Shown here: positions 25,776 through 37,799 of the stretch, piece by piece | Position numbering within the stretch: position 1 is the stretch's first letter | Layout of the letters: each line of letters opens with the position of its first letter | Assembly (NCBI GenBank): GCA_958450325.1 | Contig: OY288243.1 | Location: 2,766,586 to 2,830,585 of the forward strand | From: Agrostemma githago | Lineage: Eukaryota; Streptophyta; Magnoliopsida; Caryophyllales; Caryophyllaceae | DNA: 64,000 nt | Direction: 5' to 3' | Notes under the pieces: generated by a model | The model's input: only the letters and a program-made list of their open reading frames with translations | Told to the model about the DNA's origin: nothing | Databases searched by the model: none | Made by a program: the position numbers and the translations under genes

Positions 25776-26508
25776 TTTTGATTCGGTAGGTCACCACCCT
25801 AAGGGAAGTAATAAGGCAACGTCTACACATTGAGGACGATCTTGCATGTCACATTGTAGACCTATCGAACGGGTTGGACACACCGTGATCTAAAGATTAC
25901 TCCTCGTGGTCCTTCATATTATAATAATCTTTTTGTTTCATTTTGGCTTGTGGATTATGCAGGATATATTAAACAGATAAAAAAAGACAAGTGGTTGCTT
26001 AGATTGACTTAATAATCCGCTCAAAATTGTGGCATGTGCAGTCGTCTCATGAGTTGATCCATCGAGTTGTCACCGTAAGCTGAGCTAGGTTTGTGGCTTG
26101 ATTCTAGGGTTGAGGCCTCGCGTGGCCAAAATATGAGCGACTGAGGGAAATGAGTCGTGTGATTGAGGCATTAAGTCGACCCCCAGATCTAATCCAGGTA
26201 TATGATCGACCTAGTAGATCGCTCGGTCTCAAGTTCTGGCCCTAGTTGTTGCATACATCCGCCCTTTAGAGCCCTTGGTCAGCCAAACTTCGCCATAGTT
26301 TACTACCAACTAGAGTTGATGACATAGCGGGAGGAAGGAGCTTCCATTAGACGTGCTAGAAAGATTTAACAAACGATCTTATTCGTCCAAGACAAAAGTA
26401 AACGTTTCTAAACCAATGCCTATAAATAACCAACTTATCCCTTCACTAAAAGATGATCAATATCTAACCACGTTCCCTCTACAAAATACAACGCCAAATT
26501 TCTCATCG
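25776..26508. other. Intergenic between divergent PPR and LDL1
   Basis: Promoter side of both the PPR (-) and LDL1 (+) genes. No gene, long repeat or clear regulatory box could be supported. Confidence 0.5.
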
Positions 26509-26527
26509 CGATAAAGGTTATTAACTT

Positions 26528-26657
26528 ACTTAAGATGTCTTAGTCTTAACCTAGTGGTTAGGACTAGTTGCTCTGTAACGATAGGTCTCAGGTTTGAATA
26601 CCTCTCCCCTATATTATAATGCGATTAAATGCGCTATTCGTTGAAAAAAAAAAAGAA
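26528..26657 (+). mobile_element. tRNA-derived SINE with 19-bp target-site duplication
   Basis: A full-length SINE: head AAGATGTCTTAG, A box near CTAGTGGTTAGGAC, B box near GGTCTCAGGTTTGAATACC, a 3' body with CGCTATTCGTTGAA, then an A-rich tail. It is flanked by identical 19-bp direct repeats at 26509-26527 and 26658-26676 (starting CGATAAAGG). The perfect duplication indicates a recent LINE-assisted insertion, about 340 bp upstream of LDL1. Confidence 0.9.
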
Positions 26658-26676
26658 CGATAAAGGTTATTAACTT

Positions 26677-27012
26677 CGGCATTGGCATTGATACATAAAG
26701 CTCAACCAACATGAGAAATACAAACCCTGTGAAAGTCAAGAATCAATAAGGACTCGATTAGATCTCTAATTAGAGTTGCAGTCAATTGTTTATATTGTTT
26801 GGATTTTACTCATTTGAAGTTAAAGTTCTCTTTTTGATAAAAGTGTCTTAATTTATTGATTAAAATAATTAAATAAAAATAGATAGGGAGTAATACAATT
26901 GAACAATTCCCAAATTGCAAATAACCCTAAATTAAACCCCATCCAATTCGCACTAATAAACAACTCCCACACGCCTAACGTCACCGTTTCCCCCTCCCAA
27001 TCTCCGTAGCCC
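26677..27012. other. LDL1 upstream region
   Basis: AT-rich promoter proximal to LDL1 that turns C-rich just before the ATG (CCCCCTCCC near 26990). Nothing else is recognisable. Confidence 0.45.
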
Positions 27013-29469
27013 ATGGACCCCACCACTTCCTCCCCCGCCCTAGCCCCTCACTCTCCTAGCGCCGCCGCAGATGCAACCGACGCTACCGCCGCTGCCGTCG
27101 CTGAAGACACCAATGACGCCGCCGCTGCAAACATCACATCTGACGACGTCTCAACCCCATCGAATCCTCTCTACCCACCCACTCCACCTCCTCCCGACGA
27201 CGACACCGCCACTACCACCACCACCGCCACCTCCGAAGTCTCCAAACGCCGCCGTAAGCGCAAGCACTATCCCGGCGGCACCATCTCCATGGTCCTCCGC
27301 CCTCACTCCTCTTCCTCCTCCTTCCACCACCACCTCTCCCACCTCCTCTCCCTCCCTCGCCGCCCTCGCCGCCGCACTACCACCGCCACCGCAGCAACCC
27401 CCTCCGCTACGACAACTCCCACCCCTCTCGACCTCCATGCCCTCATTGCCCTCTCCGTCGGCTTCCCCATCGACTCCCTCTCCGACGACGAACTCCACTT
27501 CCACTCCCTCTCCCTCTCCCCCCCCTCACTCTCCGATTACATCACCGTCCGTAATCAAATCCTCGCCACGTGGCGCTCCGACGTCGACTCCCTCCTCACG
27601 CGCGACTCCATCCTCGAATCAACCCGACCCGAGCACCGCCACCTCGTCCACCCCGCGTACGACTTCCTCGTCTCCCACGGCTTTGTTAACTTCGGCCTCG
27701 CCCCCGCCATCAAAACGGCCAGCCTTGATTCCCGCATTGGCAGTGGGGATGTCAACGTGGTGGTGGTCGGGGCGGGGCTGGCGGGTCTGTGCGCGGCCCG
27801 ACAGCTTCGGGCGATGGGGTTCAAGGTGGTGGTTGTGGAGGGTCGTGGGAGGCCTGGGGGACGGGTTAGGACCAGGAAGATGGAAGGAGGCGGGGTTGTT
27901 GGAGCTGCGGATTTAGGTGGGAGTGTTTTGACCGGAATCAATGGGAACCCGCTCGGGGTTTTGGCGAGGCAGCTAGGGTTTCCGTTGCACAAGGTCAGGG
28001 ATGTTTGCCCTCTTTATTTGCCTGATGGGAGGGGGGTTGACAGTGAGGTTGATTCTAGGATCGAGTCGGTTTTTAATAAGCTGTTGGATAGGGTTTGTAA
28101 GCTTAGGCAGGTTATGATGGAGGAGATCAAGTGTGTTGATGTTTCGTTAGGGACGGCTTTAGAGGCGTTTAGGAAGGTTTTCAGTGTCGGGGGTAGTGAT
28201 GTTGTTGAGAGGATGCTGTTTGATTGGCATTTGGCCAATCTCGAGTATGCTAACGCTTCGTTGCTCTCTAGTTTGTCAATGGCGTTTTGGGATCAGGATG
28301 ACCCATATGAGATGGGTGGGGATCATTGTTTTATTCCTGGTGGGAACGAGAGGTTCATACGTGCCTTGGCTGAGGATTTACCCATTTTTTATGATAGGAC
28401 TGTGGAGAGCATTAGGTATGGGGTTGATGGGGTGTTGGTTTATGCAGGTGGGCAGGAGTTTAGGGCTGACATGGTGCTATGTACCGTGCCTTTAGGGGTG
28501 TTGAAGAGGGATGATATCGAGTTTGTGCCTCCTTTGCCTCCGAAGAAGCGGGAGGCTATCGATAGGTTAGGGTTTGGATTGCTGAATAAGGTTGCCATGT
28601 TGTTTCCGTACAACTTCTGGGGTGGGGATATCGACACGTTTGGGCATTTGTCTGAGGATCCTGCAAGGAGGGGTGAATTCTTTTTGTTCTATAGCTACTC
28701 CTCTGTGTCGGGTGGGCCCTTGCTGGTGGCCCTTGTGGCAGGGGAGGCCGCCATTGAGTTTGAGAAGAAGTCTCCTGTGGATTCCGTGGAGAGGGTGATG
28801 GACATTTTGAGAGGGATATTTCACCCAAAGGGTGTGGATGTTCCTGACCCGGTTCAGGCCGTCTGCACCCGGTGGGGTCAAGACCGGTTTACATATGGGT
28901 CGTACTCTTATGTAGCAATCGGGGCGTCTGGAGATGATTATGATATTCTTGCCGAACCCATCGGCAATGGTAGGGTCTTCTTTGCTGGAGAAGCTACGAA
29001 CCGGCAGTATCCTGCCACCATGCACGGAGCTTTTCTAAGCGGTATGCGGGAGGCTGCCAATATACTACAGGCAGCCAAGAGGAGATCATTAAATTCAACT
29101 GTTGATACTGCAGGCTCTGCAGCAGTTGAAGCCAGCTCAGAGGGAGTTGAAGATTTGGATAAGCTATTTTCAAAACCCGACTTGCGATTTGGGAACGTCT
29201 CTGTACTGTTTGATCCGGAATCAGACGATCCTAAATCTCAGTCATTGTTAAGGGTTGAATTCCACAGCGATAAACTGGAAAATGGTTGTCTGTATTTGTA
29301 TGGTCTGCCATCACGGTATCAAGCCCTTGAGCTGAGCAAGGTGGATGGCGATGCAGATAGGTTAAAAATACTAAATCAGCAGTTTGGACTGCGATTAGTT
29401 GGAAAAAAGGGAGTATATTCTAGTGCAGAAGCTCTAATAGCACGCATAAGAGCAAAGACGTACCAATAG
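27013..29469 (+). CDS. LDL1: Lysine-specific histone demethylase 1 homologue (LDL1-like), 818 aa
   Basis: FAD-dependent amine oxidase that removes methyl groups from histone H3 lysine 4; Arabidopsis LDL1 promotes flowering by repressing FLC and acts with corepressors in the nucleus. Intronless, as in LDL1. Residues 1-135 are low-complexity (Ala, Thr, Pro, His) with a basic KRRRKRK near 78-84 as nuclear signal. A SWIRM domain spans about 140-235 (LHALIALSVGFPIDSL to GFVNFGLAPAIK). The amine-oxidase domain begins with the dinucleotide fold VVVVGAGLAGL (~250), then GRGRPGGRVRT. GLLNKVAMLF (~520-530) carries the lysine equivalent to human LSD1 Lys661. The FAD-binding C-part GRVFFAGEATNRQYPATMHG is at ~653-672. 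No Tower insertion, as usual in plants. The first ~850 bases are very GC-rich compared with neighbours, which produces long spurious frames on both strands. Confidence 0.96.
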   Translation: MDPTTSSPALAPHSPSAAADATDATAAAVAEDTNDAAAANITSDDVSTPSNPLYPPTPPPPDDDTATTTTTATSEVSKRRRKRKHYPGGTISMVLRPHSSSSSFHHHLSHLLSLPRRPRRRTTTATAATPSATTTPTPLDLHALIALSVGFPIDSLSDDELHFHSLSLSPPSLSDYITVRNQILATWRSDVDSLLTRDSILESTRPEHRHLVHPAYDFLVSHGFVNFGLAPAIKTASLDSRIGSGDVNVVVVGAGLAGLCAARQLRAMGFKVVVVEGRGRPGGRVRTRKMEGGGVVGAADLGGSVLTGINGNPLGVLARQLGFPLHKVRDVCPLYLPDGRGVDSEVDSRIESVFNKLLDRVCKLRQVMMEEIKCVDVSLGTALEAFRKVFSVGGSDVVERMLFDWHLANLEYANASLLSSLSMAFWDQDDPYEMGGDHCFIPGGNERFIRALAEDLPIFYDRTVESIRYGVDGVLVYAGGQEFRADMVLCTVPLGVLKRDDIEFVPPLPPKKREAIDRLGFGLLNKVAMLFPYNFWGGDIDTFGHLSEDPARRGEFFLFYSYSSVSGGPLLVALVAGEAAIEFEKKSPVDSVERVMDILRGIFHPKGVDVPDPVQAVCTRWGQDRFTYGSYSYVAIGASGDDYDILAEPIGNGRVFFAGEATNRQYPATMHGAFLSGMREAANILQAAKRRSLNSTVDTAGSAAVEASSEGVEDLDKLFSKPDLRFGNVSVLFDPESDDPKSQSLLRVEFHSDKLENGCLYLYGLPSRYQALELSKVDGDADRLKILNQQFGLRLVGKKGVYSSAEALIARIRAKTYQ

Positions 29470-30823
29470 ATGATCCTGACATGTGATGTACAGTACGATA
29501 ACTTGTCACGGTCCATCCTTACAACTTACGAGTTGTCTTAGCTTGGGATATGCGTTGCACAGCTTAAGCGAAGTTTGTATATTAGTGCGTGTAGGATTAG
29601 GAAAGGGCAGCTCATGGTAGGAAATTGGGGCGCCATTCTCGTTAGAAACAGTAGAGGTTCACCTGTAGGCTGCAGTAACTTATCCAGTTAGGTTCAAGTT
29701 TCAACTGATCATTGTAAGTCTATTATTATTATGATTATTATTTTGTACTTTCCTGGTTTAGTAGGATGAGAAGGAATTCATTGGTATTAAATACTCATTT
29801 ACGAGTTTCTTTGATGTGAATTATGTGATTACAAGGGTTTGTTAAGTCCCTGCCTATTTCTTCCGTTTCAGTAATTAGCGAATGTCTCATGCCATTCAGA
29901 GGGTTTACTTGTGTGTTACCTTTGTTCTAGGGCGTGATTCAAAAACTTTGTTGGAAGAGAGTAGTAAACAAGGGCTTGCCTTCTGCAGCAAGTAATTGCT
30001 GCTGATACCGAATTTGTTAATGCTTGTCTGTGCCTGAATTTTATACGTTGGATATAAATGACTCACTCATAGTTCTGTCCACATTTTCCCGTCTTTTTCT
30101 TGGAATTTATGATATTAAACTGGAAGACGGAAGAGCTCACTGTTGAAGTACGGTTACTTTTCTTCATTCTTCTGATGGTTCAAGTGCCTATTATATCCTG
30201 CCACTCGTAAGGGCACATCTCCATTTTTAGTATTTCCTTTCTGTGGTTCATTCTAGCCGACCCTCAGGAATTTGGGAATAGGGCTTTGTTGTTGTGTGTT
30301 GTATGACCGGCACGGCTGGTATCTTTGAAGATTGCTTTCCCTCTTCGGGTTTTGATGCACTTGAGCTGAAGGATCCAGCAGCACCAATATGAAGACTGTA
30401 AACGGAAACTGAAGGTATCTAATACTCCGTACATAATTTTATTAGTCCTAAAAAAAATAACTTGATCGGGCTCTTGATCTGGAGCTCGATGTGTCATTAA
30501 TGATACAAAAAGAAGATTAAATGTCATTAATGGCTGATTCTTTTTTCAGCAAAGAAACCAGAATAATTGTCAGGCATTGTCTCCTGCTACTAAAAAGGGT
30601 CAGCAACTTTCCTTAGATGAGAGTAGAAACTAGATCAGTAACCAAGTCAACCATTACCAGGCAGGTCCTCTGGTGGGAACGTGGTGTAATTAATACATTA
30701 AAATGTTTTTAAAATCCTTAAGACAACCAATATAGGGTATACTGTTTGTTTCTTCCCCTGTTAATTCTAAATTCTACATTCTATAACAGTGACATGCAAT
30801 AATATTGACAGAGACTGAGGATC
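29470..30823. other. Intergenic between LDL1 and NPF copy 1
   Basis: LDL1 3' UTR followed by the NPF promoter. Short ATT-rich runs lie near 29720-29740. No gene supported. Confidence 0.5.
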
Positions 30824-33475
30824 ATGGATTCTTCTCAACGGCTATCTCATCGAGAAGAATTTCCGCATATTGGTGATCGCGAAGCTGGAGGCTTACTCAC
30901 CCATAAGCACAAGGGCAAAGGAGGATGGGTTACCTTCCCTTTCATCATAGGTAACTAAGTATTGATAATAAACTTGTGTCTCTTTTGCTATCAATGGTTG
31001 CTGATGTAGAAATATGTGCGTACAGTATTGTACCAACTTAGGACGATTGCATGAACAAGAAGTCATTCTTGTAAAACGGATCATGAAAAGGTTAATCTGT
31101 CGCGTTCACAGTGCAAGCTTCATTTTAATGAAAACTGCACATACCCCGATAGTTTGCCATGTCATTTTGATTAGTCTGAGCTTGTCATCTCAAGATTTAA
31201 GCATGTCAGATTTATAGGGTCAGGGAACCATTTCAATGAAATCAGACTAATTCTTATTTTGGAGCGATCTCAAAATCTAAAGGAATTTGATTATTACTTA
31301 CAGGAACGGTCATGGGACTATCTTTAGCAGCAGGTGGATGGTATGCAAATATCACAGTGTACGCTATTCAAAAATACAATATTCAGCCTATCTCTGCTGC
31401 ACAGATCCATAATGTTGTTGGTGGCGGTGTTAACTTTTTCCCCATTGTCGGAGCAATACTCGCTGATACTTTCTGTGGGTCCTACTGGGTTGTTCTTGTG
31501 GCGGCATTGGCTTCTTTACTTGTAAGACTTTGTGCATTCAATACTTCTTTATTGCTTTCTGATAGAAACAGGCTTGGTAGATGTTGGCTAGCTTAAGGTG
31601 TTAAAATTGTTGAGCGATCGTATCCAGATTTCTTGACTTGGGGCAAAGCCAGGTAAAATTAAAATTGTCCGTGTACACCCGAAAGAAAATAAATAAATTA
31701 CAAAAGGGCCTTGAAGAGATCACCAATTGTATGCCAGCCAGAGGTTCGAGAAGTAAAATTTGTGTGTAAAAATTCTAAAAGCATGCCTTTGTACGACAAT
31801 AGTTAGACTGATATTCAGCTTGTTGTGGACTTGTAAAGTACAGTGTCAAAATTTAACTATGACAAAATCCGTTGCATTTATCGGAGTTTGTTATTTTACG
31901 GCAGGGTGGAGTAATGTTCATCCTTTCCGCTGCAATTCCACATCTAAGACCTTCTCCATGCAACGCAAGCACCCGAGTGTGTCAAACACCTTCTGGTAGC
32001 CAATACGCATTCCTCTACATAACCCTGGCTCTCGCAATAATCGGGCTTGGTGGAACACGATTTGTGCTTGGAACTATCGGTGCAGATCAATATGATCGAA
32101 TAGAGCATCAAAAGGTGTATTTCAACTGGTTTATTTTTGCCTTTGAATCTAGTTGGGTGATTGCTTTCACTGTTATTGTTTATGTCCAAGACAATGTGAG
32201 TTGGGCAATTGGTTATGGCATCAGTGTCGCTGCCAGTATTTTTGCGGTAACCCTATTCCTGTTTGGATCACGATACTATCGGTGTGTGATGCCTCGAGGA
32301 AGTCCTTTCACCAGCATAGCCCGTGTTTTTATCTCCTCACTTCTCAAGGCAAAGTTGTCAACTCGAGATCATGAATATTTCTACGGAAACACCACGCCAA
32401 CGAGTTCACATGGACCTCCTAGTTCAAGTCTCAGGTATGTTCGAAAACATTATGATGCTAATTTGCTTGTTTTTAGTAGAACAATCATCCTTGGGATTAC
32501 GCTGGAAGTCCTGCGAAAGATAGGCCTCACATCCAAAAAAGATACTGTAGTATTTTCTCAATGAACTCTGCCATACAGTACATAATCATATTCTTTAATA
32601 GTTTTCTTTACGCCTTTTTTTGTAGATTCTTTAACCGTGCAGCGTTAGTAAAAGTTGCAGAAGCTCAACCACAGAAATCATGGAGCTTATGTACAGTGGA
32701 AGAAGTAGAAGATGTAAAGAAAATGATGAAAGCTCTAACTATTTGGGTTGCCGGGGTACTTGAGAGCACCATTTATGCAGTTAGCTCAAGCCTAATCACA
32801 GTTCAAGCCTTAGTCATGGATCGACATTTGACTCCAAATTTCCAAATACCAGCCGGAAGTGTTTTCGTCTTCACGCTAATTTGGGCATCATTCTTGCTCA
32901 CCATCCTCGATCGTTTCCTATATCCATTGTCGGAAAAGATACTTGGTCGACCATTGACACCTCTACAACGTGTCGGTATTGGCTATTTTTTCAATGTGTT
33001 AGGTATGGTTGCATACGCTCTGATTGAGAGAAAGAGGCTTGATTTACTCGAGAGCAATGGTTTGATGGAACACAATAACGCAGTGGCACCCATGTCGGTC
33101 TTATGGTTGATCTTACCCCTAGCGTTGCTGGGGTCTGGAACTGCATTTTATTTCCCAGCCGAGGTTGAGTTTTACTATCAAGAATTTCCAAAGTCGCTCA
33201 GAACGACATCAAACGCCATGACTTCTCTTCGTCTGGCTGTTGGGTATTACCTAAGTACGGGGATTGTCCACGTTGTGCGAAAGAGTACTCCATGGCTGCC
33301 AAATGAAATCAACCATGGAAGATTGGATCAAGTCTATTGGCTTGTATCATTAATAGGTGCTGCCAATTTTGTTATTTACCTTCTTGTTGCTAAGTTCTAT
33401 CAGTACAGCAGTGATATGAGTACTGATGATATCACTATTGATTCACTATACATGGACATATATGAAATTAATTAG
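30824..33475 (+). CDS. NRT1/PTR family (NPF2, NAXT-like) transporter, copy 1, 574 aa
   Basis: Major-facilitator membrane transporter of the NPF group. Closest recalled relatives are the NPF2 nitrate excretion transporters (NAXT1/NPF2.7, NPF2.3), which move nitrate out of root cells. Exons: 30824-30950, 31304-31521, 31905-32434, 32626-33475; 575 codons with stop. The usual NPF layout is visible: short cytosolic N-terminus, GGWVTFPFIIG at the first span, six spans to GSRYYR, a central loop (TRDHEYFYGN to SWSLCTVEEVEDVK) and six more spans. FYYQEFPKSLRTTS is the conserved PTR block. The ExxER/K proton-coupling motif of span 1 is absent: the site reads in LSLAAGGWYAN. This is a feature I associate with the NAXT branch and with uncoupled transport. 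Substrate is inferred. A tandem copy follows 1 kb downstream. Confidence 0.93.
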
Positions 33476-34498
33476 TTCGTAAAAATTACACACGCTTGCA
33501 ATTCACTTCTGAGACTATTTACCCGTTTTCTCTGTATGATTTCGGACATATGTATGTATAGGATAGTGTGTTACGGAGTACATGATTTCAGACACACAAA
33601 CGAGTCACGAGTCACCGAGCAAACTGTGTTATATCTTCTACCAGCAAGAAACACAGGCTTCTCCCCCTTCCTGCCATTAACCACGGCCTTGCTGCTGCTG
33701 CATAAACCACCGTGCTTCAACCCTGCAGCTCGCCAAGCCCACAACCACACCTCCGTCTCCCCAATTCCGACCTCTCCACCTTGAAAACAAGTTGCATCCG
33801 TACAGCTTGATCACGCCGAACGATGATAATGGATCTTGGATCGGACCCTTGACCAGATTTGAATCCTATTTTTCTACATGTATGTGTTGAATCTAGGTTG
33901 GCCAACCATTTTATGTTTTGCTGTTTATTTACATTGTTCATTTCAAAATCCTAGGTTTCCTATCGTTGAGCACTAGGAGTAAAAATGTTAAATCTGTGCG
34001 TTGTTCTCATTCTCATTCTCATTCAATTCCGTTCCTGCTATAATAATGTCAGTACACGTATTAAAATACTCTCCTTTCTCCACCGTCTCATACAAGAATT
34101 GAATTAGCGGAAATGTATAGCAGAAAGCATCTTAGGTAGCCAATCGTGGTTACGTTGTCTTAAACTCTTTATAAATTTAGAATGACAGAAATATTTGGTC
34201 ATTGTTTATCACGACTTTAAAGCATTGACTTCAATTCCATCTTAAGAACTAGAAATGGTTGACATTATATTAGGGACAAATAATTCTGTGTACCATTCCT
34301 TTCGTTGTCATTCTATTACAGTATCGAGCGACCGTCACTTATTAGATCTACTAATTGAAGTCTGATTTGTGTGAACATTTTTTTTTTTGTAAAACATCTG
34401 TGTCTACATCTATATATATTGATTTGCATAAAGTATAGACATAATATAGTGACTTAGAGCCATTATACGAAAATCAACATTATATTTCTCTTGAAAGA
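33476..34498. other. Spacer between the tandem NPF genes
   Basis: About 1 kb holding the 3' UTR of copy 1 and promoter of copy 2. A GC-richer patch near 33650-33780 carries no convincing gene. A short poly-T lies near 34380. Confidence 0.5.
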
Positions 34499-36525
34499 AT
34501 GAACACAATAGACATGGAGGAAGCAGCAGGCTGCCGCAATAGTAGGAGCAATGGTGGCTCGACTATCACTCACAATAAGAAGAAGAAGAAGAAAGGAGGA
34601 TGGATTACCTTTCCTTTCATCCTAGGTACTATATTTTCTTTATAAATTGTGGAGAATATTGAAAATTGTACGTCTCTAGCCATGAATAATGTCGAAAAAA
34701 AACATAAGTTATGTGAAATATTACTGCAGGATCGGTATCAGGATTGACACTAGTCGCAGGTGGATGGTATGCAAATATAATCGTCTATGCAATCCAACAG
34801 TATAACATCGACCCTATTACTTCCGCCCAAATCCATAATGTTGCTGCAGGCGGTTTTAACTTCTTCCCGCTCGTCGCTGCCATTATTGCTGACAGCTTTT
34901 TGGGATCGTATTGGCTCATTCTTGTTTCCGCTTTTATATCCTTATTGGTAAGACGATTTACATGTCTTCAAACTTTTTTTTTTTTGATTCAACGAAGAAC
35001 GCACCTAGTCACATTACAATATAGTAATATACCAATAAAAAATATGTTTTGATTTGGCTGCAGGGTGCAGTAATGTTCACACTTTCAGCTGCACTTCCAC
35101 ATCAGTTAAGGCCTCCTTCATGCAACGACTCAAGTACCCAAGTATGCGAAACCCCTTCTTCTCCACAAACCGCATTCCTATACCTTACGCTCACGCTAGC
35201 CGTGATTGGGCTCGGTGGAACTCGTTACTTACTAGGATCATTAGGGGCAGACCAATATGACAATAAAAAGCATCAAAGAACCTTTTTCAATTGGTTCATT
35301 TTCTCTTACGAAATTGGCTTTGTTATCGCGTTTACACTTATTGTCTACGTCCAAAACAATGTGAGTTGGACAATAGGTTATGCCATAATTGTCGTCGTTA
35401 ACGTCTTTTCTATTGCCCTTTTCTTGTCTGGCACCACATTTTATCGACGTTTGATGCCACAAGGAAGCCCATTCGTTACCATCTCTCGTGTTATCGTTGC
35501 TTCATTTCGCAACATGCGTTTGTCGGTACAAGATAACAAATACTTCTATGACAACGCCACATCTACACCTCCTAACTCAACCTTAAGGTACGTACTTATT
35601 AGCTTATATAAGTATATATTCATCTATCGTCTCATTCTGTGTGTCACTCATACACTGTCTGACACATCAGCAAATGTTGTGTAGATTCTTTAACAAAGCG
35701 GCCTTGGTAAAAATGGAGGATACCCAATCAAGTATGGAGCCTCGAAAATCATGGAGTTTATGCAGTGTGGAAGAAGTGGAAGATCTAAAGAAGATGATGA
35801 AACCCTTAACTATTTGGGGAGCAGGATTACTCGAAAGCACCATTTACGCAGTGGGTTCAAACTTAATCACGGTTCAAGCTTTACTTATGGACAGACACAT
35901 TGGACCGAATTTCCAAATCCCAGCAGGAACCGTCTACGTCTTCGCACTCATTTGGGCGTCGTTCCTGCTGGTTATGCTCGACCGCTTCCTATACCCATTA
36001 TGGGACAAGATATTCGGTCACTCCCTCACCTCTCTACAACGCATAGGAATCGGTTATTTTTTTAACATGACAGGTATGATTGGTTATGCAATTGTAGAAC
36101 GACAGAGACTCCATCTGATCGTTACTCATAATTTAATGGAACAACATAACGCGGTGGCACCCATGTCGGCGACATGGTTGTTTTTACCGTTGGGCTTGTT
36201 GGGTACTGGGACCGCGTTTTATTTTCCAGGTGAGGTCGAGTTTTATTATCAGGAATTTCCTAGGTCGTTGAGAACTACTTCGACCGCTATGACATCTCTT
36301 CGGCTTGCTGTTGGATATTATCTGAGTATTGTGATTGTTGACGTGGTGCGAAATAAAACGGGTTGGTTACCCAAGGATATTAACCATGGACGGTTGGATA
36401 AACTGTATTGGTTGGTATCGATCATAGGTTTGGTTAACTTTGTTATTTATCTTACTGCATCTAAATTCTACAAGAGCAATACTACTACCATTGATAGTGA
36501 CGTGGATGCAAATGACGATGCTTAG
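34499..36525 (+). CDS. NRT1/PTR family (NPF2, NAXT-like) transporter, copy 2, 569 aa
   Basis: Tandem paralogue of the gene at 30824. Exons: 34499-34625, 34730-34947, 35064-35587, 35685-36525; 570 codons with stop. Exons 1 and 2 have exactly the same lengths as in copy 1 (127 and 218 bases) and introns fall at the same codons, so the pair arose by gene duplication rather than retroposition. The N-terminus has a six-lysine run (HNKKKKKKGGW), unlike copy 1. Span 1 reads SGLTLVAGGWYAN, so the ExxER/K motif is again missing. The PTR block FYYQEFPRSLRTTS is intact, and the C-terminal tail is acidic. Introns 1-3 are shorter than in copy 1. The same nitrate-efflux inference applies. Confidence 0.93.
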
Positions 36526-37493
36526 CTAACTTAACGTAGCTGAAGAAGATATATAATGTTAATGTGTGATATTTGTAATATGGATTTGAATTTTGTATAA
36601 AGACCCGATATAATGTCTGTGTGACTCGATTGATATCTGCATAATACCTTAAAATGAGACGAACTCGATCGAGATATCCAATTCAATTTCACCCAAGTTC
36701 TTTCAAATCGAGCTAATTAATTAATTAATAACAAAATTAGTGGGGGGGAGTGTGAAAGCATGGCATATAAAAGTACATTACAATGAAATAGGTATTAGGG
36801 TCGTTGCCTCATTATTATTTATTGAATTGATTTTAATGGTAAAATCAATGGTTGTTCCATAAGTGGTGAAGAGCGTATCAATAATCGAAATCCCTTTTAG
36901 ACTTTAAGACATTGATCAACTACGTGGCCCATCGTTACCGTAGTTTGCCCACGTGCTCATCCAACGGTAATTAAGTTCTAACATACCCACATTATATTCA
37001 CAGTTAGTCTTCCTTGTAAAGTTAAAATGGGCCAAGTACGTGTCATATGGGAAGAGAAAGACAATGGCCCCACCAATTAAACTTTTGTCTTATCTAGCTA
37101 TTTGGTAGTTATTTGACCCGTTATATGTTAGAATTTGTGTTATATTCAATGATATTGGTTATTTGGCTTCGGCCTTCTGTGGTTCATCCATCAATTTCTC
37201 GTAAATTTGTAAAAAGGTGGTTGGTTGGTTCATATTTTGGAATTCATATTTCCATGGGAGGGGGTTTTTGGCGAGTAATTTTCCACGTCATACGAGAATT
37301 ATAATTCATGGAAAAATTTGAATTCCTACCATTTTTTACTTTTAAGGTAACCAAACAATTCCTAGAAAATGCATGGTATCTTGGATTTCTCGAGAATTAA
37401 AGGAGGAAACAAACAACTAAACAAGCCCTTAAGCCCTCGGTACCCGCAGATTTTTTGATATATCGCCACATAATATTAAATACCCGTAGATTT
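36526..37493. other. Intergenic downstream of the NPF pair
   Basis: AT-rich with a (TTAA)n run near 36717-36730. No gene recognised. Confidence 0.5.
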
Positions 37494-37777
37494 CACGAGT
37501 TTAATACTGTACTAGATTATTCTTTTGAATAGATGATTTATGTTTGAGTTATTTCATGAGAATAATTTCAATTATGTGTATTTCTTAAAATAATCAAAAC
37601 TATACCTAATATCATTTTATTATGAACCACAACTTCACGAGTTTAATACTGTACTAGATTATTCTTTTGAATAAATGATTTATGTTTGAGTTATTTCATG
37701 AGAATAATTTCAATTACGTGTATTTCTTAAAATAATCTAAACTATACCTAATATCATTTTAATATGAACCACAACTT
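37494..37777. repeat. Tandem duplication, 2 x ~142 bp
   Basis: Two adjacent, nearly identical units (37494-37635 and 37636-37777), both starting CACGAGTTTAATACTG and ending in ATGAACCACAACTT; only a few substitutions separate them. Non-coding, just left of the hAT insertion. Confidence 0.9.
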
Positions 37778-37799
37778 CTTAATCTCACTTTGCTATGGG

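Noticed and set aside
27071..27992. Long overlapping frames on both strands inside LDL1 (up to 281 aa)
   Set aside because: They are low-complexity shadows of the GC-rich LDL1 5' part; the LDL1 frame has SWIRM and FAD motifs, the others none.
33536..33784. 82-aa frame between the two NPF genes
   Set aside because: No recognisable domain; composition fits UTR or spacer.
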